In this document: piece by piece, positions 35,118 to 43,817 of the stretch
Position numbering within the stretch: the first letter of the stretch is position 1
How the letters are laid out: the number at the start of each line of letters is the position of its first letter
Assembly: GCF_002263495.1 (NCBI RefSeq)
Contig: NZ_CP022753.1
Location: 4,774,001-4,838,000, forward strand
Length of the DNA stretch: 64,000 bases
Reading direction: 5' to 3'
Source of the DNA: Nocardiopsis gilva YIM 90087
GTDB lineage: Bacteria > Actinomycetota > Actinomycetes > Streptosporangiales > Streptosporangiaceae
Program-made: the position numbers and the translations under genes
The notes under the pieces: generated by a model
What the model saw: the letters and a program-made list of their open reading frames with translations, nothing else
Told to the model about the DNA's origin: nothing
The model's database searches: none

Positions 35118-36452
35118 ATGGGACTCAAAGACCGCCTCGCCGACGACCGTCTGGTCGAGCAGGGTGCTGACCGCGGCAGCATCTCGCACTGGCGGCAGCG
35201 TCTTCTCCAGGAGATCAACCTCGACGACCTGGCGATGCTGTCGCTCGCCCAACGACGTATTCGCCTGGAGAAGATCGTCGGGCACATCCTGTCCCGTGAA
35301 GGCCCTGTGCTCTCTGACCGGGAGCGAAGCGGCATCATTCGGCGTGTCGTCGACGAAGCCCTAGGCCTGGGCGTTCTTGAACCTCTCCTAGCCGACGAGA
35401 CCGTCACCGAAATCATGGTCAACGGTCCGGACAACATTTACATCGAGCGCCAGGGAAAGGTGCAGCGCATCGAGACCACCTTCGCCAGTGAGGATCAGCT
35501 GCACCAGACCATCGACCGCATCGTCTCCCAGGTCAACCGCCGCGTCGACGAGTCCAGTCCGATGGTCGACGCCCGGTTGCCCTCGGGCGAGCGTGTCAAC
35601 GTGATCATCCCACCGTTGTCCCTTTCGGGGCCTATCCTCACCATCCGACGCTTCCCGAAACCGTTCACCATCGATGAACTTGCCGCGAAAGGCAGTCTTG
35701 ACGCGGCCACCGGCGTTCTGCTGGCCGCGCTCGTGCGGGCGCGATTCAACGTCGTCGTGGCGGGTGGTACCGGTACTGGTAAGACCACCTTCCTCAACGC
35801 ACTTTCGGCCTTCGTTCCCGGTTTCGAGCGGATCGTCACCATTGAGGACTCCGCCGAACTCCAGCTCCAACAGGAGCACGTGATCCGGTTGGAATCCCGG
35901 CCGCCCAACATGGAGGGCGCCGGCCAGATCACCATCCGCGACCTCGTCCGGAACTCGCTACGTATGCGGCCGGACCGGATCATCGTCGGTGAGGTCCGCG
36001 GCGGCGAGACCCTGGACATGCTCCAGGCGATGAACACTGGTCATGACGGCTCCCTGGTGACCGTCCACGCCAACTCCGCCGATGATGCGATCTACCGACT
36101 CCAGACCCTGGCCTCCATGAGCGAGGTGAAGATCCCCTTCGAAGCGATCCGGGATCAGATCAGCAACGCCATCGACGTCATCGTGTATCTCGACCGCGCC
36201 GCGGACGGCGCACGCCGGGTCGGTGAAGTGGCGGTCGTCGCTTCCACACGCCGGGAGGAGTTCCGGCTGCAGAGCGTCATGGAATTCGTCAAGGAACCGA
36301 TGGGAGCGGACCGCAAGGTCCGCGGCGAGTTCCATCACCGTCCCCTGCCACGGCACATTGCGCAGCGCCTCATCCACGGGGGCGAAAGCCTCCCCGGAGC
36401 CTTCGGCGTTGCCGATGATGACGATCAATCCTTCGCGAGGGGCGTGGCATGA
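35118..36452 (+). CDS. cpaF: CpaF/TadA-type pilus assembly ATPase
   Basis: A 444-residue secretion ATPase of the CpaF/TadA branch that powers Flp pilus assembly at the inner face of the membrane. Walker A is VVAGGTGTGKTTFLNALSA near residue 215; the Walker B region is RPDRIIVGEVRGGETLDMLQ near residue 284, with the His box TGHDGSLVTVHANS. The N-terminal helical domain (REGPVLSDRERSGIIRRVVD) is complete, as is the C-terminus. It has normal length and is followed by TadB with a 49-base gap. Confidence 0.95.
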   Translation: MGLKDRLADDRLVEQGADRGSISHWRQRLLQEINLDDLAMLSLAQRRIRLEKIVGHILSREGPVLSDRERSGIIRRVVDEALGLGVLEPLLADETVTEIMVNGPDNIYIERQGKVQRIETTFASEDQLHQTIDRIVSQVNRRVDESSPMVDARLPSGERVNVIIPPLSLSGPILTIRRFPKPFTIDELAAKGSLDAATGVLLAALVRARFNVVVAGGTGTGKTTFLNALSAFVPGFERIVTIEDSAELQLQQEHVIRLESRPPNMEGAGQITIRDLVRNSLRMRPDRIIVGEVRGGETLDMLQAMNTGHDGSLVTVHANSADDAIYRLQTLASMSEVKIPFEAIRDQISNAIDVIVYLDRAADGARRVGEVAVVASTRREEFRLQSVMEFVKEPMGADRKVRGEFHHRPLPRHIAQRLIHGGESLPGAFGVADDDDQSFARGVA

Positions 36453-36501
36453 TCCACCTCCGCATCCCCCGACGTACCCGATTCCGCCACGGAGCCCCCC
36501 G

Positions 36502-37431
36502 GTGAACTATCCCCTACTCATCCTGGGCATCACCATCGCCACTCTCGGGGTAGCGATGGTGGCCCTCTACGACATGCTCGCCGGAGCCCAGCAGAACCGC
36601 GCTCTGCGCGCCCGCAGCGCCATGCTGGAAGTGGAGGCCCGAGCCAACCATCCGCTCGAGCGGTTCGACGTCATGCTCCAGCGCACGGAGATCGGCAAGA
36701 AGATCGGTCTGCGGATCGCGCGTGCCGGCGTGAACGTCCGGACGTCGACGTTCGTACTGCTGATGAGTGCGGCCGGGGTCGTCGCCATCGTGTTCGTCTG
36801 GCAGGCGCTCGCCCCCATCTTCGGAATCCTTTCTGCGGGTCTGGTCGGCTGGTTGTTCTTCTCCTACCTCAAACGCCAGGAGGAGCGCCGCAAGGAGGAG
36901 TTCACTGCGCAACTCCCCGAACTGGCCCGGGTCCTGTCCAACGCCACCCAGGCCGGGCTTGCGCTCCCGACAGCTGTGGACATGGCAGCCGATGAACTGA
37001 GCGATCCGGCGGGCACTGAGCTCAAACGCATGGCCAGGTCTCTCTCCGTGGGCCAGTCCTTCGACTCCGCGGCTAAGGACCTCCGGGAGCGGATGCCTTC
37101 GCGCGAGATCGGGGTCCTGGTCTCGACGCTCCTCGTCGCCGCGCGATCAGGTGGTGCGCTGGTCACGGCGCTACGAAACATCTCCACCACCCTTGAGGAG
37201 CGCAAGGAGACCCGCCGGGAAGTAAAGACCATTCTCAGCGAGACCACTGCGACCGCCTGGGCGCTGACCGCGATGAGCGTTGGTTCGCTGTTCCTCGTCA
37301 ATCTGATCTCACCGGGGGTTATTCGAACCATGACCGAGAGCCTGGGGGGACAGGTCGTCCTGGCGATCTCCTGCTCCCTCTTTCTCGTCGGTGTCGTCTT
37401 GGTCCGCCGCATCACCAAGATCAACTACTAG
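36502..37431 (+). CDS. tadB: TadB-type inner-membrane platform protein
   Basis: A 309-residue type II/IV secretion platform protein. The start is GTG 36502 with GGAG upstream; the long upstream open frame overlaps the CpaF gene. It has an N-terminal membrane helix (LLILGITIATLGVAMVALY), a middle pair of helices, the cytoplasmic F-domain (QLPELARVLSNATQAGLALP, MPSREIGVLVSTLLVAARSG) and a C-terminal pair of helices. It works with the CpaF ATPase and TadC. Confidence 0.92.
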   Translation: MNYPLLILGITIATLGVAMVALYDMLAGAQQNRALRARSAMLEVEARANHPLERFDVMLQRTEIGKKIGLRIARAGVNVRTSTFVLLMSAAGVVAIVFVWQALAPIFGILSAGLVGWLFFSYLKRQEERRKEEFTAQLPELARVLSNATQAGLALPTAVDMAADELSDPAGTELKRMARSLSVGQSFDSAAKDLRERMPSREIGVLVSTLLVAARSGGALVTALRNISTTLEERKETRREVKTILSETTATAWALTAMSVGSLFLVNLISPGVIRTMTESLGGQVVLAISCSLFLVGVVLVRRITKINY

Positions 37432-37455
37432 TCGAGTCACGGAACGCGAACTGAC

Positions 37456-38367
37456 ATGCCGACGATCAGCTTCTCCCTCCCAGTCCTCCTCCTGATCAGC
37501 CTCGTGGCTGGTCTCCTATGGATCACCGCTGTGTGGGGGTTCCACCTCTACACCTCAGAGAACCGCGTCAATACCGACGACGAGCTACTCCCGAAGAAGA
37601 AGGCGGGGGACCAGCCCTTCATCCTCCACCGCATCACCGCGATGCTCGGCAGGCCGCTCACCAAAACAACGCTTGACCTCCTCGGTGAGCAACGTCAAGC
37701 GTCCGTCCGTCGTCGCCTGGAGGCCGCGGGACGCCCCGACGGCCTGACCGTCGAACTGTACGCCCAGCGCAAGGCGGGCGAAGTCCTTCTCTACGGTTCG
37801 TTGGGGCTGTTCTTCCTCATGGGTGGCAGTGTCCTGTTCGCTGCGATGGCGTTTGCCTTCACCTTCATGAGTGACCTCGACCTCTATGCGCGTTCCCAGC
37901 AGCGGCAGAACCAGATTCAGGAACAGCTCCCCGACTTTCTCGACGTTCTCGCGGTGACCGTCGGCGCCGGCCTCTCCTTTCGCCAGGCCCTGGAGCGCGT
38001 TTCGGAGGCAATGCCGGGTGTGCTCTCGGATGAGTTCCGCACCGCACTCCGCCAGATGGACCTCGGGACTAGCCGACGCAAGGCGTTCACGGATCTTCGG
38101 GAACGCAACAAAAACGAAGCCCTCGGCAAGTTCGTTACTGCGCTTCAACAGGCTGAGGAGCTAGGCGCACCCCTGGCCCAGTCGCTCCACGAAATCGGTC
38201 AGGACATGCGTCGAGACGATGCCCAGTACATGCGCCGCAAAGCGCAGAAGCTCAACCCGCGTGTCACAGCAGTATCTGCTGGCACGCTGCTACCCGGATT
38301 GATCCTGCTCGTCGGCGGCACCATGGTCTTCGGCCTGGGCACCGATTTCAGCAACCTCACGCCCTGA
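37456..38367 (+). CDS. tadC: TadC-type inner-membrane platform protein
   Basis: A 303-residue partner of TadB with the same F-domain logic (QIQEQLPDFLDVLAVTVGAG, SFRQALERVSEAMPG, FVTALQQAEELGAPLAQSLH) and helices at both ends (VLLLISLVAGLLWITAVWG; TAVSAGTLLPGLILLVGGTM). It lies 24 bases after TadB. Together they form the membrane platform that extrudes the pilin. Confidence 0.93.
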   Translation: MPTISFSLPVLLLISLVAGLLWITAVWGFHLYTSENRVNTDDELLPKKKAGDQPFILHRITAMLGRPLTKTTLDLLGEQRQASVRRRLEAAGRPDGLTVELYAQRKAGEVLLYGSLGLFFLMGGSVLFAAMAFAFTFMSDLDLYARSQQRQNQIQEQLPDFLDVLAVTVGAGLSFRQALERVSEAMPGVLSDEFRTALRQMDLGTSRRKAFTDLRERNKNEALGKFVTALQQAEELGAPLAQSLHEIGQDMRRDDAQYMRRKAQKLNPRVTAVSAGTLLPGLILLVGGTMVFGLGTDFSNLTP

Positions 38368-38407
38368 CAACCAGCTCATTCAATCTCTTGGGGAGCCAGA
38401 GAACAGC

Positions 38408-39715
38408 ATGAAGACCGACCGGACACCGTCTCCAGCCGCACGTACGCGGCTGGATTCCACTGTGCGGTTGCTACTCCACCTCCGGCTGCTCCTGACCGGT
38501 GTCGCTCTGCTCTTCCTTCCCCGTGAGCGAATCGACGTCGACATTCTCCTGATTGTCTGCGCGTTCGCTCTGCTCACCTGGTTAGCAGCCCGTTACTGGA
38601 ACCGGCTTACACCACAACTATCCCAGCTCCCCCTCCTAGCCGCCGGAGACGCCTTTGTCGCTGCCGTGGTCCTGGCTGTCGACGGCCCGGATGGCCCCTT
38701 TTTTATGGCAACCGTGTTGACGACCAGCATCGCAGGTGTCCTGTTCAGTTGGCGCGGCCTCATGGCCATCGCATTCTGCCAGGTGATCTTCTACTACGCG
38801 GCGCTTCTGTCCTACACGGGTCTCAACGGTTCCATGCCTGCGAACATCACATTCCAGGTGCTGTTGGTGCACCCCTTGCTCTACCCCATCGCCGGATACG
38901 TCGGATCGCGCCTGCGTGCAATCTTCGAAGAGTTGGCAGCCGAACAGGCGGCCCGGCAGCTCGCTGAGCGCTCCGCTGCCGCCGCTGAGGAACGCGCCCG
39001 CCTCGCACGCGACATGCACGACTCCGTCGCCAAAACCTTGCAGGGAACGGCCATGGCCGCCCAAGCGCTTCCGCTGTGGGTGGCCCGGGATCCGCAACGG
39101 GCCAGTTCCGAGGCATCTCGGATCGCCAAGGCTACAGAACTCGCGGTTGCCGAAGCTCGGGAACTCATCTCTGACCTGCGCACCAACCGGCCCGACGCCG
39201 ACATCGCCACACAGATAGCTGACATCGCCACCGACTGGGCGAACCGGTCCGGAATCCCGGTCCGGGTCTCCCTTCCAAACACTTCCCAGGGCAGTTCGAT
39301 CAAGCTGATGGTGATCGCCGCTCAGGAGATGGTGGCCATCCTGCAGGAGGCATTGACCAATATCGAACGCCACTCCAAAGCATCCACAGTCAAGGTGGCG
39401 CTGGAAGCGGTCGATGGCCACGCCGTCTTACGGGTCATCGACGACGGCACGGGTTTCGGGCCGGTTTCTTGGGACAGCAGGACCCAGGCCAGTCAAGAAC
39501 TTCCTGAGCCGATCGGTCACTACGGGCTCGTTGGCATGCACGAACGTGCCGCGCATGCCAACGGCTCACTTAGCATCACCAGCGCCTCGGGAAAAGGAAC
39601 CACAATTGGGGTGCGCATGCCGATGGCCGCACCGGAGGACAGCTTGGGAGAGACCTACGCCCACCCGATGTCGGGCACCGACACCTCCCACAACGCGAAG
39701 AGGAGCGAGCAATGA
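38408..39715 (+). CDS. Membrane sensor histidine kinase (NarL-type, HisKA_3)
   Basis: A 435-residue kinase with several membrane helices in the first 170 residues and no large extracellular loop. The dimerisation/phosphoacceptor segment reads RLARDMHDSVAKTLQGTAMA, with the His near residue 203, and the ATPase has EALTNIERHSKAS, VIDDGTGFGP and HYGLVGMHERAAHANGSL. It pairs with the response regulator 105 bases downstream. Its place inside the Tad operon implies that pilus production is signal-controlled. Confidence 0.9.
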   Translation: MKTDRTPSPAARTRLDSTVRLLLHLRLLLTGVALLFLPRERIDVDILLIVCAFALLTWLAARYWNRLTPQLSQLPLLAAGDAFVAAVVLAVDGPDGPFFMATVLTTSIAGVLFSWRGLMAIAFCQVIFYYAALLSYTGLNGSMPANITFQVLLVHPLLYPIAGYVGSRLRAIFEELAAEQAARQLAERSAAAAEERARLARDMHDSVAKTLQGTAMAAQALPLWVARDPQRASSEASRIAKATELAVAEARELISDLRTNRPDADIATQIADIATDWANRSGIPVRVSLPNTSQGSSIKLMVIAAQEMVAILQEALTNIERHSKASTVKVALEAVDGHAVLRVIDDGTGFGPVSWDSRTQASQELPEPIGHYGLVGMHERAAHANGSLSITSASGKGTTIGVRMPMAAPEDSLGETYAHPMSGTDTSHNAKRSEQ

Positions 39716-39820
39716 ACGCGCAACGCTCCCACCCAGCCTGGGTGTCTTGACCCCCGCCCCTCAGTTCACGGACCGAATTCACAGCAGAATCCTCCGATCA
39801 CTCGCCAGGGAGATCCCCCC

Positions 39821-40489
39821 ATGACCTGCCCACCCCATCGTGCCCTTGTTGTCGACGACAACCTTGTCGTACGCGCTGGCTTGGTGGCCCTTCTTGAGGC
39901 GACTGGAGAGATCACTGTCATTGGTGAGGCAGGTGATGGGCAGGAAGCCATCGACCAAGCTCAGCGCCTCAGACCGGACGTCATCCTGCTCGACGTGCGA
40001 ATGCCCTTGGTCGACGGGATAACAGCGGTGGAGCAGCTCGTTCCGATCGCCCCGGTGCTCATGCTCACGCACACCGAAGACCCCGAGATCATCCGCACCT
40101 CTCTGCAACGTGGCGCCTCAGGCTATCTGGTCCACGGAGCATTCAGCATCGAAGAACTGAACAAGGCCGTGGCGAATGTGGTCGCTGGTGACGGCAATCC
40201 CCTGTCCCCGGTAGCGGTCCGCGCACTCGTCGATGCCGTCCGCGAGCCCGAGGTCAAGGCAGCGCCGCCACCCCCTAACCATCCGCCCGGCTACCTGGGC
40301 CTCACCCAGCGAGAGATGGAGATCCTCAACCTCATCGCCAAGGGACTCACCAACAGGCAGATCGCCGAACAGCTCTTCCTTACAGAGAAGACCGTGAAGA
40401 ACCACGTCAACCGCATCTTCACGAAACTCCAGGTCAGCTCTCGGGCAGCAGCCATCGCCCGTTGGAACGGCACAGATGAAGCATCGTGA
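39821..40489 (+). CDS. LuxR/NarL-family response regulator
   Basis: A 222-residue regulator with a receiver domain (ALVVDDNLVVRAGLVALLEA; RPDVILLDVRMP with the phosphoacceptor Asp near residue 56) and a C-terminal LuxR helix-turn-helix (LTQREMEILNLIAKGLTNRQ, EKTVKNHVNRIFTKLQVSS). It is the partner of the upstream kinase. The 226 bases between it and the pilin gene form an AT-richer control region, so the pilin promoter is its most likely target. Confidence 0.92.
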   Translation: MTCPPHRALVVDDNLVVRAGLVALLEATGEITVIGEAGDGQEAIDQAQRLRPDVILLDVRMPLVDGITAVEQLVPIAPVLMLTHTEDPEIIRTSLQRGASGYLVHGAFSIEELNKAVANVVAGDGNPLSPVAVRALVDAVREPEVKAAPPPPNHPPGYLGLTQREMEILNLIAKGLTNRQIAEQLFLTEKTVKNHVNRIFTKLQVSSRAAAIARWNGTDEAS

Positions 40490-40715
40490 GGCCTTCACCG
40501 ACCAGGCAATTCAATCCTGCCGCTAGTGGCGTTCGCGCTACCGAGGAAACATGCCCAGCACAATTGGGCCCGAGCCGATGCGGGATTGGGCCCACAGACC
40601 CTATGGGTCCAACTCTGAGCAGCATAGATTGATGATCGTCACCGACAGCGAACGAAGCGAAGAACCGCTGATCTCGCACTACAGACTTCCACAATCCAAA
40701 GTAGGAGCCTTTTAG

Positions 40716-40955
40716 ATGACGAATCCCCTGCTCCCTGTTATCGTCCGTACTCAGATCTTCGTTGCGATGCGCCGTGAACAGCTGCGTAACCGTCTCACTG
40801 ACCGGGGAGCTGGCCTAGTCGAGTACGGTGCGCTTATCGTTCTCGCCATCGCAATTCTGACGGCGATCTATCAGACAGGCATCATCGACACCGTAAACAA
40901 GAACACCAAGCAGGCCCTGGACGACCTCTTTAACCGAGAGTTCCGAGGCGACTAG
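40716..40955 (+). CDS. flp: Flp-type major pilin
   Basis: A 79-residue pilin with a long basic leader (RREQLRNRLTDRG), the processing Gly, then AGLVEYGALIVLAIAILTAI, giving the Glu at +5 and Tyr at +6 of Flp pilins. A short C-terminal tail follows (KNTKQALDDLFNREFRGD). It has its own upstream region and an AGTAGGAG-like ribosome site. It should be the structural subunit of the fibre. Confidence 0.9.
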   Translation: MTNPLLPVIVRTQIFVAMRREQLRNRLTDRGAGLVEYGALIVLAIAILTAIYQTGIIDTVNKNTKQALDDLFNREFRGD

Positions 40956-40987
40956 GAGCACCCGACCACAAAATATAGGGATCTCGG

Positions 40988-42085
40988 ATGATTCTACGAT
41001 CGCCGCGGAGACCCACCGGAGAGGAGGGACAGGCTACCCTGTTCCTCCTCCTCGGCTTGTCCTTTTCTATACTCGCAATCATGTTGCTGTTCGTCCGTCT
41101 GGGAAATGCTAATGACCTGCGCTCCCAGGCGCAGACTGCAGCGGATGCGTCCGCCCTTGCTGCGGTCGCTGATACCCAGGACAGGATGGCGAAGGAACTA
41201 GCTGCGGGTAATATCGTCCACTTTTCCAGTTGGAACAAGGAAACCAGTGAGGCCGCAGCCGACAAGTACGCGCGACAAAACAAAGCTGTTGTCACAGACA
41301 TACGAGCCAGCGACAACATGTATGGCTGGACAGGAAATCACGTCCGGGTCACGGTTCGCGGTGCGCAGTGCCAGCGGGAACTAGAGGAAGACCGAAGTCG
41401 GCACTGGAACGACACGATCTGCCAGGGAGATGAAGAAGAGAAGGAGATCGACACCTTCTCCGGCGAGGCCGCTGCTATCGCCCGGATCGACAGTCCGACT
41501 AACTGCTCGATGGCGCCCGGAACTTGGGACAAGGGCCGTGTTCAATGCGACGGAAAAGTTATCCGTAGCGAAGCTGACGCCCGGTCAGTCATCAACGTCC
41601 AGCTGGTGGATCAAGAGGGCCGTTGGTTGTACCAAGGCTTCTCCATGGTGTCACTCGGTGACCACCCTGACGCAGGTGGGCCCATGGGTCCGTGCGACGA
41701 GCCGGGCGCTGGCACGGTCACCCCACTCACCTGTGCCAGTTACAAGGCGCTTCGAGCGCAGTTCCCTGAATACAAAGTATCTGGTTCCGGCTGCTATCGC
41801 GCTAACGGTGGCATCAAGGGAGGCGGCGAACATCCAAAGGGCCGGGCCTGCGACATGATGGTCAACAACACCGGAAGCGTCGCCAATGGCTCCCAGCTCG
41901 CCCTCGGTGACGCCACAGCTGCATGGGCACAGGAGAACGCCGAGGAGCTCGGCGTCATGTACATCATCTGGAAGCAACAGATCTGGAGCCCAACGCGGGC
42001 CAGCGAGGGGTGGCGTTCAATGGACGACCGTGGGTCACCCACGCAGAACCACTGGGACCACGTTCATATCTCCTTTGTCGGGTAA
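40988..42085 (+). CDS. Tad-domain protein fused to an M15-like peptidoglycan peptidase
   Basis: A 365-residue protein. The N-terminus matches the Tad (TadG N-terminal) signature: EEGQATLFLLLGLSFSILAI, then LRSQAQTAADASALAAVADT. The C-terminus (about residues 245-365) is a D,D-carboxypeptidase-like fold: GGEHPKGRACDMMVNN, TAAWAQENAEELGVMYIIWK, WRSMDDRGSPTQNHWDHVHI. The metal-binding His/Asp and His-x-His are kept. The layout suggests a wall-lytic enzyme held by the pilus machinery. Confidence 0.85.
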   Translation: MILRSPRRPTGEEGQATLFLLLGLSFSILAIMLLFVRLGNANDLRSQAQTAADASALAAVADTQDRMAKELAAGNIVHFSSWNKETSEAAADKYARQNKAVVTDIRASDNMYGWTGNHVRVTVRGAQCQRELEEDRSRHWNDTICQGDEEEKEIDTFSGEAAAIARIDSPTNCSMAPGTWDKGRVQCDGKVIRSEADARSVINVQLVDQEGRWLYQGFSMVSLGDHPDAGGPMGPCDEPGAGTVTPLTCASYKALRAQFPEYKVSGSGCYRANGGIKGGGEHPKGRACDMMVNNTGSVANGSQLALGDATAAWAQENAEELGVMYIIWKQQIWSPTRASEGWRSMDDRGSPTQNHWDHVHISFVG

Positions 42086-42137
42086 TATACCGTGCGCTCA
42101 ACATCGAGTGAGAGTCCTCACGGAAGGAAGCACGATC

Positions 42138-43199
42138 ATGTGGAAACACGATGAGTACGGGCCGAAGGCCAGTGCGCTTCCCTGGCCCATACGAGTCGGT
42201 GCCCCGTGCGCGCTGACTCTCGCTCTCCTTACCGGCTGTGTCAGCGGGAACTCGGATGACCAGCCCGGAGGCGCCGCGGGCGACGGCAATGCTGCCAGCG
42301 AACAGCAGAAATCCGGCAAAGGTCAAGGCGATGGCAAGTCGATCTACTCCACGACGGCAACCTACCTTCCCGAAGCAGCGCAGCTCGACATCATGAGTCT
42401 GGAACGTGTGAGCGCCGAAACCGTCGTCCTCAGGTTTCGGATCACCAACAACTCAGCAAAGAGGTTGGTGATGCTTTACAACATGAGTGATGACGGTGAC
42501 CGGGAAGCAGACAAGACCGTTTCTGGAGTTTCCCTAATAGACCCCGATGGGCAGAAACAGTACTTCCCCTGGTTTACTGAAAACAGGACGTGCTATTGCA
42601 GCGAGTGGGATAACCATAACTTCCCCCCAGGTGAAACGTGGGATTTCTGGGCTGCTTACCCAGCACCCCCTAAAGGTGTTGACAAGCTTTCGATCTCCAC
42701 CCGAATCGCAGCACCCATAAATGATATTCCCATTACAGATGGGACTGCACCTGAGGAACCTAGTGGCGATCTAACGGATCCAAAAATCTTGGACATTCGC
42801 AAACTCGAGGAAGACCTAGACTCCGGAACATCTCGAGACGAGTCTGGAGATGACGTTAGCGTGATGCTGTCCTCCGATGTCCTCTTCGATCTCAACGAGT
42901 CCAAACTGACCGGCAAGGCCGACAGCATCCTAAAGAAAGTCGCAAAGGAGATCGACGATTCTTCGGCGACCACCGTAAAAATCGACGGCTACACGGACTC
43001 GTCTGGAAACGATGCGATCAACGAGCCGCTTTCCGAGGATCGAGCAAAGTCCGTAGAGAAGAAGATCAAGGAGCTCACTTCCAGGTCAGGTATCACCTAC
43101 GAGGTCGCCGGTCATGGATCAGCCGATCCAGTCGCAGATAACAACACTGAAGAGGGCGCACAGAAGAATCGACGAGTCACTGTCACCTTCGCCAAATAA
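42138..43199 (+). CDS. OmpA-family lipoprotein
   Basis: A 353-residue lipoprotein; the ATG at 42138 has GGAAGGAAG upstream and gives a signal ending LALLTGCVSG, a clear lipobox. The middle domain (residues about 70-225) contains CYCSEWDNHNFPPGETW and is shared with the next gene. The C-terminal OmpA domain shows DVLFDLNESKLTGKAD, VKIDGYTDSSGNDAINEPLS and AQKNRRVTVTFAK, which binds peptidoglycan. It probably ties the pilus machine to the wall. Confidence 0.88.
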   Translation: MWKHDEYGPKASALPWPIRVGAPCALTLALLTGCVSGNSDDQPGGAAGDGNAASEQQKSGKGQGDGKSIYSTTATYLPEAAQLDIMSLERVSAETVVLRFRITNNSAKRLVMLYNMSDDGDREADKTVSGVSLIDPDGQKQYFPWFTENRTCYCSEWDNHNFPPGETWDFWAAYPAPPKGVDKLSISTRIAAPINDIPITDGTAPEEPSGDLTDPKILDIRKLEEDLDSGTSRDESGDDVSVMLSSDVLFDLNESKLTGKADSILKKVAKEIDDSSATTVKIDGYTDSSGNDAINEPLSEDRAKSVEKKIKELTSRSGITYEVAGHGSADPVADNNTEEGAQKNRRVTVTFAK

Positions 43200-43225
43200 T
43201 CCTATCTACTTCCAGAGGATAACTC

Positions 43226-43777
43226 ATGGCTCACCAGCGAATCTGTCTCGTCACTCTGACTACCGCGATCCTTCTTGCCAGCATCTCCTCCACGTCGGCT
43301 CTTGCCCAGCAAGGGTCCTCGACTGACCAAAAGAATTCAACACCCGACGAACCCCCCGTCCTCGGCAGCGCCAAATACGAGAGCAACGTCGCGGATCTGT
43401 CCATCGAAGTGAACGCCGTTGACCGTTCCGCAAGCGGCGGTCTGACGTCTCTGACCTACACCATCGTCAATCATGGTGATGAGAGGTCGGACGTGATATC
43501 AAACCTCCTGAGCGAGAGCGAGTTTTCGTATCCTCCAGCTCGTCTCGCAGCACCTTCTCTCCTGGACGAGAACGAACAGGTCCGTTACTTCACGATCATG
43601 AATACGGCCGAGGATTGCGTTTGTCCAGCAGGCGCTGGGGACGATGGAACACCAACACGGGTCCCCGGAGGAGAATCTCAGTATGTATGGAGCACATTTA
43701 TCCTGCCGGACAATGTCAGCAAGGTGACCGTTGAGTTCCCCGACTTTCCTCCGATCAAAGACGTTCCGGTGAGCTGA
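43226..43777 (+). CDS. Secreted protein related to the OmpA lipoprotein middle domain
   Basis: A 183-residue exported protein with a signal peptide (LVTLTTAILLASISSTSALA). Its body repeats the middle domain of the preceding lipoprotein without the OmpA part: a LxYTIVNHG beta stretch, then EDCVCPAGAG, matching the CYCSEWD site, then PGGESQYVWSTFILP and the PPIKDVPVS end. The CxC pair in both suggests a small disulphide or metal site. It probably works with that lipoprotein. Confidence 0.75.
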   Translation: MAHQRICLVTLTTAILLASISSTSALAQQGSSTDQKNSTPDEPPVLGSAKYESNVADLSIEVNAVDRSASGGLTSLTYTIVNHGDERSDVISNLLSESEFSYPPARLAAPSLLDENEQVRYFTIMNTAEDCVCPAGAGDDGTPTRVPGGESQYVWSTFILPDNVSKVTVEFPDFPPIKDVPVS

Positions 43778-43817
43778 CCTCCTGCAAGCCTTTCTCCCTC
43801 ACAAAAGGAGCGAACCG

